From Allomyces macrogynus ATCC 38327 (Eukaryota > Blastocladiomycota > Blastocladiomycetes > Blastocladiales > Blastocladiaceae): a stretch of DNA of 28,859 bases. The notes under the pieces are model-generated. The model did not search any database, had not been told where the DNA came from, and saw only the letters and a list, made by a program, of their open reading frames with translations. Shown here piece after piece: positions 12,001 through 19,712 of this stretch (positions are counted from its first letter, which is position 1; the number at the start of each line of letters is the position of its first letter). Both the position numbers and the translations under genes were made by a program. The stretch spans positions 1,217,611-1,246,469 of the forward strand of contig GG745335.1 of the NCBI GenBank assembly GCA_000151295.1, written 5' to 3'.

Positions 12001-14665
12001 CATTGTGCAGCAGCACAAACGGCTGGCCCGTGTAGGCCTCCCAGGCGTTCTGCGACTCGACGTCGACAGTGCGGTTGAGCGCCTGCGTCAAAAACTGCTG
12101 CAGCGGGAACGGCTCGGCGAGGAGCGTCGGCAGTGCGTCGTTGCCGAATATGGTGCGCATGTCGTGCTCGTAGGTCGGCATGTGCGTCATGTGCGAGTAC
12201 CAGCACAGCAAAACATCGATGGGTGGCAGAATCGACGAGCCTTCGCTGAGCATGACGAGCCACAGGTAGTAGCGCTGCTCCGCCTTGAGCAGGTACCGCG
12301 TGTCGACCATGCCCTCGACACGCTTGTCCTGGTGACGCGCGAGCGACAGGTGCATAGCAAACGACTCGAGCAGGTCGAGGTGGCCGTTGAGCGACTCTTG
12401 CGTCAAGAGCACGTTCCACGGCGTCGACGGCTCGACTTTACCGGCAACATTGACCTGAACCTTGCGCTTGGTCTTCTTGTTGCTCTCAAACATGGCGCGT
12501 AGCGCGTTCACCGACGGGCCCTTAATCTTGCTCGACGCGGCCGCACCGTTAGCGGCAGCGGCACCGGTCCCGGGCGCCAACGACTGCACTTCCTTTTCAA
12601 TCTTGTCGAGGTGGCGCTTCATGTCCGTGAGCGACCGCTTCGGGGCGAGCGCGGGCTTGGCCGGCGTCTTGGCGGCAATGACGGCCGGTTCGGGCTTGGT
12701 CGAGTTGGCCGCGAGCGGCGACCGAATTACGGCCTCCTGGTTGAGAATGACAATCTTACCAAACCGCTCGAGCGAGAAATCAAAGTAGTCTTGCGGGTGC
12801 ATGAGCATGTTCCAGTAAGCGAGCAGCACGTCCGGCTCGATCTGGAGCGCCGGCTCAGTGCTACCAGCCCCACGGCCCGCGGCCGTGGCCAGCAGGCTGC
12901 GCACGACCACCGACAGTTCCGCGGCCTCGCGCACACCAAATTCCTCGGACGGCAGATTGTCGACGACCGTCATGATCTGCGATGCAACAAACTGGACCGA
13001 CTCGGCGAGGTTGAGCGTGAACCGGAACAACGGCGTGTGGTGGCGGTCGCCCGGGAAGACCGACAGGTGCTGGACCATAGTCTCGATTGAGATGGCGGCG
13101 TGGCACGCCGCGCACGACACAGCGCCCTGGCCGTTCTGGAACACGTCGACGTAAGTCTCGACGGGCACCGACGTCTGTGTGCCGCAGGAGCGGCACGACA
13201 CGACGACATTCGACGAGCGCGTCGCGAGGTCTTCCTCGAGATCCCACGCATGGCCCGTGGTCGCGAGCCACAGTTCTTGGTGGTCGGTCGACGCGTACTC
13301 GCCCCACGCCACGTTGAGCGGGAAGGCCGTAGCCAGGATCGCGTCGCGCGCGTCCTGCCCGAAAAGCGCGCCAAGGTCGTCGGCGTAGCTGGTCAGGTCG
13401 CAGGCCAGGTGCGTGTACCACGCGTAGAGCACGTCGAGCGGCGGGAGCAGCTTGGAAATGCCGGCCGTCGGCGGGCGCGTCGCGAGCCACGCGAGCCAAC
13501 GCAGGTACCGCTCCTCGAGAACAATGACCGTGGCCGCCGGCATCGGCGCCGCGAATTCGGGCGTGAGGCGCATCATCTGGCGCAAAAGAGCGACGTGCTG
13601 GTGCAGCGAGCGCTGCGTCACATGCAGCCGCGTCGTCGTGCTGCTAGCGTCGGAGATGATCGACGTGGTATCGTCGCTGGCCAAGGTCGGCGTCGCCGAG
13701 CGCGGGGGCGTCGGCGGCAGCAAAAGCGTCGACGGCGGCGGCGGCGGCACCGGCACGTTGGCCGTGGTCGCGATGGCCGAGTACTTGTCGAGGATCCGGT
13801 TGAACGACTGGTCCTCGATCGACTTGGAGCGACGGTGGCCATTGTTCTGGGGTTTGCGAAGCAAGGGCAAGAAGCGTGAGGACGGGGGTTGGACAAGAAA
13901 ATTCATCAGTTGCATTGGCCAGCAAAGTGCCATTTGAGCCAGCAGTCTTAAGGCATCTGCTCATGCGCGCCGCCGCGCGATAGCAGCGACAGCAACGACG
14001 ACCACCGTCATGACCAATGCCCACAAAACGTACCCCTTCATGACGAACCGTATCCTTGTTGGGAGCCGCAGCAGCAGGAGTGCGCGACGACGACGCCGTG
14101 GTCGTCTTGATGGGCGCCGGCGAGGAGCGGCTAGTGGTCGACTTGACTGAGTGCGCTGACGCGGTTGAGAGACGTTTGGCCGTCGGGGCCGCCACGGGCT
14201 TGACGGTAGCTGCGGGCTTCGTGGCCGCGGGCGTGGCTTTGGTAGTCGTGGTCGTGGTCGTCTTGGTGGGCGCCTTGCGTGTGGTGATGCGCTTGGTCGT
14301 GACGATGCGCTTGCGCACGACCGACCCGTCGGGCTGCTTTTCCTCGACGATCTTGACTTCCTGCACAATCTTGGGCGCGCCAGGCGCCGGCGTCGACGAC
14401 GACGGTCCCGAGGCCGAGGGCTTGCGCGACGTGGTGGTTGTGGTGGCAGTGTGGTGGGCCCCCTACGGATCGCTTCTGTCAGATTCCAATCCAGCTGAGC
14501 GAGGCACCAACGCCCGTTCATCGTGGACCAACCACGAGCGAGCGAGCGTTCGCTGCACAGCACGGCGTCGACTGGACATACGTTGCCAGCAACAGTGGCA
14601 GCAGCAGCGCCGGGGCGGCCACTCGCCGAGCCCGCGTGCGCCTGGGTGCAGGGCGCGGCGGTCAT
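1..14665 (-). CDS. Giant multi-module GRDP-like (DUF1399) repeat protein, 3' end outside window
   Basis: Proposed exons on the minus strand are 14665-14582, 14462-14034, 13846-11780 and 11706 to beyond position 1. All three junctions are phase 0 (introns 14463-14581, 13847-14033, 11707-11779). No stop is seen, so at least about 4,760 residues. The N-terminus is K/T/S/A-rich low complexity. Two canonical GRDP-like modules follow, carrying LPPLDVLYAWYTHL and LPPIDVLLCWYSHM, each followed by a W-x(3)-TG element and CxxC pairs. About 15 degenerate modules then keep the PADVALMMxxHM core, a W-x(3)-T segment and a terminal AYQxWF...FGAKV element. GRDP-like proteins occur in fungi and plants; their biochemical role is poorly known and I assign none. 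The frame slips by one base near 9005 and 5940. Alternative start: ATG at 13933, whose first residues I read as intron. Nothing marks a signal peptide or TM helix in the main frame. Confidence 0.68.
1260..2809 (-). repeat. Array super-unit A6+B6 (last recognisable pair)
   Basis: The type A motif is at 2809 and the type B motif near 2022 (SFAKYLSVKLLKHLH). The core LPVDVALLMQAHM is readable near 1830. Downstream the modules lose most sequence identity but keep endings such as LYTLTPITDG and LYSLVSMSPAA. Confidence 0.7.
2810..4378 (-). repeat. Array super-unit A5+B5 (about 1,569 bp)
   Basis: Same plan but more diverged; the AKYL motif reads AKYLAKSDVKAHLA. The half-way type B motif is near 3600. 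The reading frame is unbroken. Confidence 0.75.
4379..5914 (-). repeat. Array super-unit A4+B4 (1,536 bp)
   Basis: Same plan: AKYLSRAD start, KYSKLAFAKYLSAKLL at the half-way point, and the ending YQTWFQGEFGAKLS. The next unit follows in frame. Several antisense reading frames overlie it and are not genes. Confidence 0.8.
5915..7451 (-). repeat. Array super-unit A3+B3 (1,537 bp, contains a frame break)
   Basis: Same plan as its neighbours, with cores IPPADVALMMQMHM and VPADVALLMHVHM. The length is 512 codons plus one base. The extra base lies near 5940, just before the motif TVREVQVMAKYL, and moves the reading frame. Confidence 0.8.
5928..5952 (-). other. One-base frame break in the array, site 2
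   Basis: Upstream frame reads RGHDALISG; downstream frame reads KTVREVQVMAKYL. Similarity is continuous across one extra base. The position in the repeat unit is the same as at about 9005. Confidence 0.75.
7452..8990 (-). repeat. Array super-unit A2+B2 (1,539 bp)
   Basis: This unit runs from one AKYLSRAD motif to the next. It holds both module types, with cores IPPADVALMMQLHM and VPADVALLMLVHV. Its length is a multiple of three. It is visibly very close to the next two units at both DNA and protein level. Confidence 0.8.
8996..9022 (-). other. One-base frame break in the array, site 1
   Basis: Upstream (higher coordinates) the frame reads ...GASKDAVICETR; downstream it reads IQVGAKYLSRADVKAH, shifted by one extra base. 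Protein similarity to other units continues directly across the break, so no sequence block is missing. No plausible intron fits. It could be a sequencing or assembly indel, or a real lesion. Confidence 0.75.
9005..11208 (-). repeat. Diverged first super-unit with an extra half-module (A1, B1, C)
   Basis: This stretch is about 2.2 kb rather than 1.54 kb because a third module (C, about 9005-9740) sits between B1 and the next A. Module C has PVALVLVAHMLSP as its core and SFMFSPEHALAHIDHVL near its end, so it keeps the plan with weak identity. A1 carries MPVDVALMMQVHM and B1 carries LPFDVAVVMQAHM. It is the oldest-looking part of the array. Confidence 0.7.
11440..12400 (-). other. Canonical GRDP-like module 2 of the giant protein (split by an intron)
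   Basis: The core LPPIDVLLCWYSHM is followed by YEHDM, a W-x(3)-TG element (AWEAYTGQPFVLL) and two CxxC-like pairs (CPSC with further Cys, and CPVC). A 73-bp intron (11707-11779, GTACGC...GATTAG) interrupts it in phase 0. The second core DVLLAYLTHTMWPNHF lies at the start of the next exon. The WEAYTGQPFVLL segment aligns directly with WGRITHEPFVLT in the array modules, which shows the array descends from this module type. Confidence 0.62.
12749..13621 (-). other. Canonical GRDP-like module 1 of the giant protein
   Basis: The module has, in order: a helix ending in EERYLRWLAWL, the core LPPLDVLYAWYTHL with a following Y and DD, the LWLATTGHAW element, two CxxC pairs (CRSC and CAAC, 24 residues apart) that look like a zinc ribbon, a hydrophobic helix, and a second core DVLLAYWNMLMHPQDY. 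The spacing P-x-DV-x(4)-W-x(2)-H is the hallmark of the GRDP-like (DUF1399) family. The same two-core plan recurs in every later module. Confidence 0.65.
14034..14665 (-). other. K/T/S/A-rich leader exons of the giant gene
   Basis: Exon 1 (14665-14582, 28 codons) ends on a GTATGT donor. Exon 2 (14462-14034, 143 codons) follows a CCGTAG acceptor. The product is low complexity: a run of threonines, the basic stretch VVRKRIVTTKRITTRKAPTK, then alanine/proline/serine repeats. Exon 2 ends on a GTACGT donor whose phase-0 partner is the CAG at 13847-13849, which joins it to the GRDP-like exon. The leader looks disordered and basic; no domain is recognised. Linking it to the giant gene rests on splice-site phase and on the lack of room for a gene boundary. 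Treating it as a separate short gene is the alternative. Confidence 0.5.
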
Positions 14666-15111
14666 GCTTGCGCGCGAGCGGGGGGTCTGTAGGCGCTGTC
14701 GACCAAGTGGACCGGTCGTCTTGTCTTGTCTACGAAAGTGTCGCGAAGGTGATGGGGAGGTCCGGAGCGGCTCCCGGACGGGTTGGAGTGGGAGCACGAT
14801 GGAGGTGCTGGTGCGCGTGTCGTGGGCAGTGGTCTGGTTTGCGTCGTGTTCATGGTGTGGCGCGCGGGCACTTTGTCCTGAGGTGGGGCCATCCTGCAGC
14901 AACACGTCACAAGACCACGACGCACGCACGTCACACAACGGCTGAACGTTTCATTCTCCATTTCGAGGTTGCTGGATCGATCCTCGACACCGACACGCAT
15001 TTCGACGGAAAATGGAAAGAGAACGACGGCTACTTCACTCGCCGCGTCGCAACTAAGCATGCTAGAATACTACTATTTACACTCTTCCATCACACCACAA
15101 TCGCTACACTT
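14666..15111. other. 446-bp intergenic stretch: likely promoter/5' leader of the giant gene and 3' end of the SH3 gene
   Basis: It lies between the stop of the SH3 protein gene and the proposed ATG of the giant gene, both on the minus strand. I see no conserved protein and no RNA gene in it. The frame of leader exon 1 stays open upstream to 14938, so an earlier start is possible. Confidence 0.4.
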
Positions 15112-17513
15112 CTACGTCTTGCTAATGACCTTGGCCGATCGCGGCGTCGCTGACGCGCTCATCAGCGACATGCGCCGCACATCGTCCATGGCCACGGGTA
15201 CCGTGCACACGAGCGGGAATGCGGCCGTGTCTCCCTCGTCACCCGTTGACCCCCGCTTCAAGTTGATTCCGAGCGCCCACCCGTCCTCAAACGCTTCCAG
15301 CACCTCGATCAAGTCGCCAGGCACCAGCGTCATTTCGTCCTCGAGCTGCCGATCGTACTTGCGAATCACGACGCGGAACTTGGCCGTGGCCGTGAGTGTA
15401 CCAGCCATCGACGCACCGCCACCTGCAATCGGCGTCGCGGGCGCCGGACTCGACACGGATGAGCGCACACGGCTGTGCGTCGGACTCGGCGCAGCAATCA
15501 GGCTCGATTCGCGCCGCGAGACGGGCGCTAGCGGCGCGGGCAACGGCATCTCCGAGAGCGATGGGAGAGGAGAGTCGCCAGCGCCGTCGTGGCCGTGTAC
15601 TCCATTCGGCTCGGTCGCATCGGGTGCTGGGCTCGTCGGGTCCTGCGTGCGCCGCCGCGACGTCAACGTCGATGGCAACACGTACTCGGTCGGCGACATG
15701 GTCGATCGATTCTGCCCACTGCTGCCGCCGCGCCCGCGCGACGACAGCGTAGATGGGAGCCGGTAAATCGGCGACGTGACGGTCTGGCCCGACACACGCC
15801 GGTTGATGGTCGAATTCGGTGGGAGCACGAGCATGATCGGCGCCTCGCCTGACGGTAACGGTGGGAGCCGTGAAATCGTCGAGTTGGGCGGTAGGACCAG
15901 CGTGACTGGGCGGCCATCAGCGGGTGCGCTGGCTGGTTCCTGCAGCACGCCGCGCGAGATCGTGGACGTGGGCGGAAGCGCGAGCGTGATGGGCCGATTC
16001 GCGAGAGGCACCGGCGACGGGAACGTCGTCACGCCCAAGCTCGGCGATGGCATTTCGAGCGGCGCGAGTCGGTCCGGCAGCGGGATCGTCCAGCTGGACG
16101 GACTGTCCATGGGATGGCCGGCGAGCACGCTCGCGTGATGCGGTGCAGGCGAGCCGGTGCCAATCGTTGGCGCGAGAACGGGCGTGCAAGCGAGCGACGA
16201 GTGATGCAGCGCAGGACTGTGCTGGATCGTCGAGTGCTGCAAAACAGGACTGCCCGTTTGCAGCGATGGTCGTTTGAACGGCGACATGACGAATTCGGAA
16301 CCCCGTTGTGGCGAATTGATAGCGATTCTACGGTTCCCCGTTCGTGCGGCGCTGTCCCGTCGTGCAGAGGACGGAGCGCCGCGATTCGACGAGCCGTTTG
16401 GTGCGGGACCCGTCTGGTTTGACCGAGCGAGCCGTTGCCTCCTGCGCACCATGACCATGAGGCCAATGACGACGGCAGCAACCACGGCACTCGTTGTTGA
16501 TGCGGCAATGATGGTGATCTTTTCCGAGGCCCGAGCGGCGTCAGAATCCGTCATTGGGTCAGCCGTTGGTGCGCTCGTTGGTGTCGGCGTTGCAATGGTG
16601 GCAGCGGCAGCGAGCTCCTTGCAGCCGCTCGAGCCAGCAAAGGGTTCACAGCTGTCGCACATGTCCGACAGAGGAGCGAGACCTATCAATTTGTGGACCA
16701 AACCAAATCAGCCTTTTTTCTCGGTCAGGACAACAAATGTGCGAATCCGGCGCAAACCATACCGCACCACGGCTCCTCAGCCTTGACCGCATCGACGCAG
16801 TTGCTCGTCGCGTTGAACCACATCGAATTGGTGCACAAGTTGCGCATCTCCTGGATTTTTCCGGCCTTGACCGCAGGAGACGGTCCGCGACACACATCGC
16901 CGTTCTTGACCATGAGGTTTTCGAGCGAATCGACAAACGCGCTGCAGCTTGACCGGCAAAGCGCAAACGGCTTGGTCCCGGACGGCGGCGCACGACCCTG
17001 CTGAACGGCCTGGACAATGGTGCGGTTCCAACATTCTTGGCTCTGCGCAATCGACGATGCGCACAGGAACGAGACAAAGTGTCGGAGACTCGTCTTCCCG
17101 AGCGGGAACGTGGACGCCGAGTCGTTTGAGCACCCGAAATTGTCGAGCATGCGCTTGACAAATGGCTGCGGCAAAAGCGACTGCTGGAGCCACGCCGTGT
17201 ACGAATCGCTCGTGTTGTAGAGCACCGTGCCATTGGCCGTCGTGATGGGGTGCAGTGCCGCACCCTGGAAGGCGCCGCAGTACGCGGTAGTCGCGAGGGG
17301 GAAACAGGTGGACGGGATGGACGCGTTCGCAGGCGGGGCCGTTCCATTGGTTTTGGGCGGATTACTGCTCGTCGGTGTGGGCGGTGTGGGCGATGCCGAT
17401 GGGGGCGATGCTGTCGACGATGCGGCACCAACTGGGTGGACAAGTCCTCCGAGCACGGCGAAGACTACGAGCCATGCCGACAAGGCCACAAGAGCGGCCT
17501 TTGGCGAGTGCAT
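15112..17513 (-). CDS. Secreted-type cysteine-rich ectodomain, single TM helix, cytoplasmic SH3 protein
   Basis: Two exons (17513-16763 and 16682-15112) are joined over an 80-bp intron (GTATGG...GATAG) in phase 1, giving 773 aa. Residues 1-31 form a signal peptide (hydrophobic core ALVALSAWLVVFAVLGG). A P/S/T-rich spacer follows, then an ectodomain with at least 12 cysteines. The segments HFVSFLCAS and FALCRSSCSAFVDSL resemble the FLC...C and CRSxC parts of Frizzled-type domains. Residues about 306-329 (IIAASTTSAVVAAVVIGLMVMV, then RRR) form a TM helix. The cytoplasmic part is P/S-rich with repeated LPPxSTISR motifs and ends in an SH3 domain (about 684-742: RKYDRQLEDEMTLVPGDLIEV, DGWALG). Similar proteins occur in early-diverging fungi. 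It probably acts as a cell-surface sensor recruiting proline-rich partners; this is inference. Confidence 0.85.
15653..15995 (-). repeat. Five coding LPPxST(I/L)xSR repeats in the SH3 protein tail
   Basis: Read on the minus strand, the tail contains ITLALPPTSTISR, VTLVLPPNSTISR, IMLVLPPNSTINR, YRLPSTLSSR and YVLPSTLTSR, spaced 12 to 35 residues apart. They lie between the TM helix and the SH3 domain. Proline plus S/T/R content suggests a docking or phosphorylation motif; that role is inference. Confidence 0.7.
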
Positions 17514-18042
17514 CCGGAGAGCGAAGGGCGAGGTTGGTCGTGGACGCCGTCGCTCAGTTTGTCAATTGTGGTTGCGCTCGGAGATGATCCATTTGCATTG
17601 GCAATCCTGCAGCTTAGCGGAACGGGGGGCAGGCACAACAAAGCGTGCTGTCGGCCGCTGGTGCTCGTCAGGGAGAGTGCGGGTCGCGTTCTGGTGGAGG
17701 ACGGGAGAGAAGACCTTGACGAATGCTTCTGCTGGTGCATTGCGTCGACAGCCGGTTGCCCCGTAAATCGGCATTCGCTTGAGAAACATCGCCTCGCACT
17801 TCGACAAGAAACAGCAAGAAACAGCCGGCTGGGTTCATGGCGTGGGGCGGGCGAGGCGGAGTGGCCGGAGTGGCCGGCGGCTTGATTGATCGCTTAATGG
17901 ATCACACGACGCGTCTGCGCACCACTGCCTCGCGTCCGTCTCACCTCCAAAGGACCAAAACGACTCGAGCTGATTCCCAGTTTGCATTTCAACGCGATAT
18001 GGGCAGAGCACCACGCCAAACGACAGTAAAAGAAACGCGTCA
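17514..18042. other. 529-bp intergenic stretch
   Basis: It lies between the start of the SH3 protein gene and the stop of the coiled-coil gene, both on the minus strand. It should hold the SH3 gene promoter. The open frames on both strands are arginine- and glycine-rich, lack motifs, and do not join to neighbours. I see no gene, tRNA or repeat. Confidence 0.5.
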
Positions 18043-19418
18043 TTAGAACAGGAGCGACGACGGCAACGCTGCTGGCGGCGTGAATGGTCGACTCGGCGGC
18101 GTTCCCGGCGGCCCGCCGCGCGCGAGCGTTGCCATCGCTGGCGACGCGCCAGGACTCGCCGTGGTTGGTGTGTGCGAGCGCGACTCGGGCAACAAGAATC
18201 GGAGCAGGTCGCTGCCGGAGAGGGACTGTGGAGTTGCTGAGCGCGATGTGGACGCAGCGGTATACGACGGTGGCGTCTTGGTCCCAGAGGCAGCAGATCC
18301 TTGCCGACGCGGCGACTTCGGCGTGCTGGCGCCGGTGAACTCGTCGGTCAGCGCAGAGTCCTGCGGGAACTCCACGTGGAACCGGTTCAAGAGCGACCTC
18401 CTCGGCGAGAGCGGCGTCGTTGTTGACGTTTCCGAGGCGCTGCGCACGTCGTCTTGAGAACCGCTACCTGACGCCACCGCTGCGACTGGCGGGGCCTGCT
18501 GCTGCTGGTCCAAGACCCGGATCTGGTCGTGCAATACTTGAATCGCTTCTATTTCGTCGATCACGGAGCAAATGGATGAGATCGCAATAATTCGGTCCAA
18601 AAATGCCATTGCATTTCATCGGCCGCGGCCGTACCTTGACTGTGCGCACTTTCCCTTTTCAGTTGGTCTCGCTCGTCCACCAGCGTCATGAGCGCCGACT
18701 CGGTCGCATCGAGGTCGGATGACGCCTTGGCGGCCGCATCTCGCGGTGACGGCTCCACCGCGTCAAGCTTAACGCCCCTGCTCACTGCTCGCGCAATGAT
18801 TTCACGGAGCCGACGCGACGCGGTTGCCAGTGCCGCGAGCTGGTCCTGGGCCACGCGCAACTGCGACTTGAGCAACTGATTCTCTTCTCGCAACGCATCG
18901 ACTTCGGGCGCAACGTCATCGTCATCGTCATCGTGATCGTGATTCCTCACAGCCGCGTCCGCGTCCGCGTCCGCATCCGTTGCAGCGGCGTCGCGGTCCG
19001 TGTCGGTCGCGAGTAATGGGCTCCCACGGCCCTCGTGCTCGGTCAGGAACACAAACGACGCATTCGACTCGAGATCGTCGTGGTCGGCAGTAGACGCGTA
19101 GTGCGATGGCGTGTGTGTCGATGTCCTGGTCACGCTTACCGCGCTTGCTGCGAGCAGCGGGGTCGCGACGCGCTCCTCGCCGTGGACATGAACCGGGTCC
19201 GAGCTTGTGTAGGACTGGGCACATCGTCGTAATCGCGCATTCTCGTGGAAGAGCGCCACGACCATGCGCTCGAGGTCGTTGAGGCATCCACTCCACGCCG
19301 CGTCGGCGGCTGACGGCGCGGATCCTAGCGGCGCTGATGCACCCGCACCCACGGGCGTCAAGTTGGCCGAGGTTGAATCGCCGATGAGTGCTGGCGCGAT
19401 GTGTACGGTGGCCGTCAT
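18043..19418 (-). CDS. Unrecognised coiled-coil protein
   Basis: Two exons (19418-18635 and 18548-18043) are joined over an 86-bp intron (GTACGG...AAATAG) in phase 1, giving 429 aa. An N-terminal helix (SGCLNDLERMVVALFHENARLRR) is followed by a low-complexity acidic patch with DADADAD and a D6 run. A coiled coil begins at VDALREENQLLKSQLRVAQDQL and continues through LVDERDQLKRESAHSQ, across the splice junction, into AIQVLHDQIRVLDQQQQ. The heptad pattern runs through the junction, which supports the intron. The C-terminal 160 residues are S/T/P-rich, with SP/TP sites (TPLSPRRS, TPKSPRR, ATPQS, SHTPTT) that look like proline-directed kinase targets. I do not recognise the family. No TM helix or enzymatic motif is visible. 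Confidence 0.72.
18919..18976 (-). repeat. Short trinucleotide/hexanucleotide runs encoding D6 and DADADAD
   Basis: Plus-strand copies of CGTCAT followed by copies of GTCCGC encode, on the minus strand, an aspartate run and an alternating Asp-Ala tract in the coiled-coil protein. They are a typical coding microsatellite and likely to vary in length between strains. Confidence 0.7.
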
Positions 19419-19712
19419 CTTGGTGCGTGGTGAGCGAGTGTGGATGCACTGTGGCCGCCGCGAGGACGCGGTCCTCGTGCGGCAAGTCGTGATTGGCCCT
19501 GGCGCGAGAGCGGATCAGATGGTGCAGGGCCAGAATGGGCAAGGAGGGCGAGTACAGCAAGGGTGGCAAAGTGAAAGTTCACACAAGCGTGCTGAAGGAA
19601 CTAACGAGCGATCTGCTGCGAACACGCGAAAGATAAACAGCGCAGAGCAGCGCCGACCAAAAATGTGATGAGAAAAATGACATGTATTTGAGAACAAGAC
19701 ACCATAGCGGCC

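Noticed and set aside
13847..13933. ATG at 13933 as the start of the giant protein
   Set aside because: The first 29 codons read like a pyrimidine-rich intron tail ending in CCCCAG, and an in-frame TGA lies just upstream. Possible, but less likely than splicing from the leader exons.
13961..14665. A separate small tail-anchored K/T-rich gene
   Set aside because: It needs a frame shift to reach the hydrophobic end and would stop 27 bp before the next ATG on the same strand. A phase-0 intron explains the stretch better. Kept as an alternative in the findings.
13644..14938. Arginine-rich minus-strand frames overlapping the leader exons
   Set aside because: They are low-complexity shadows of the threonine- and alanine-rich exon in the other frames.
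17227..17885. Plus-strand open frames across the start of the SH3 gene and the following gap
   Set aside because: They are antisense to the signal peptide region or intergenic, with no motif and no splice continuity.
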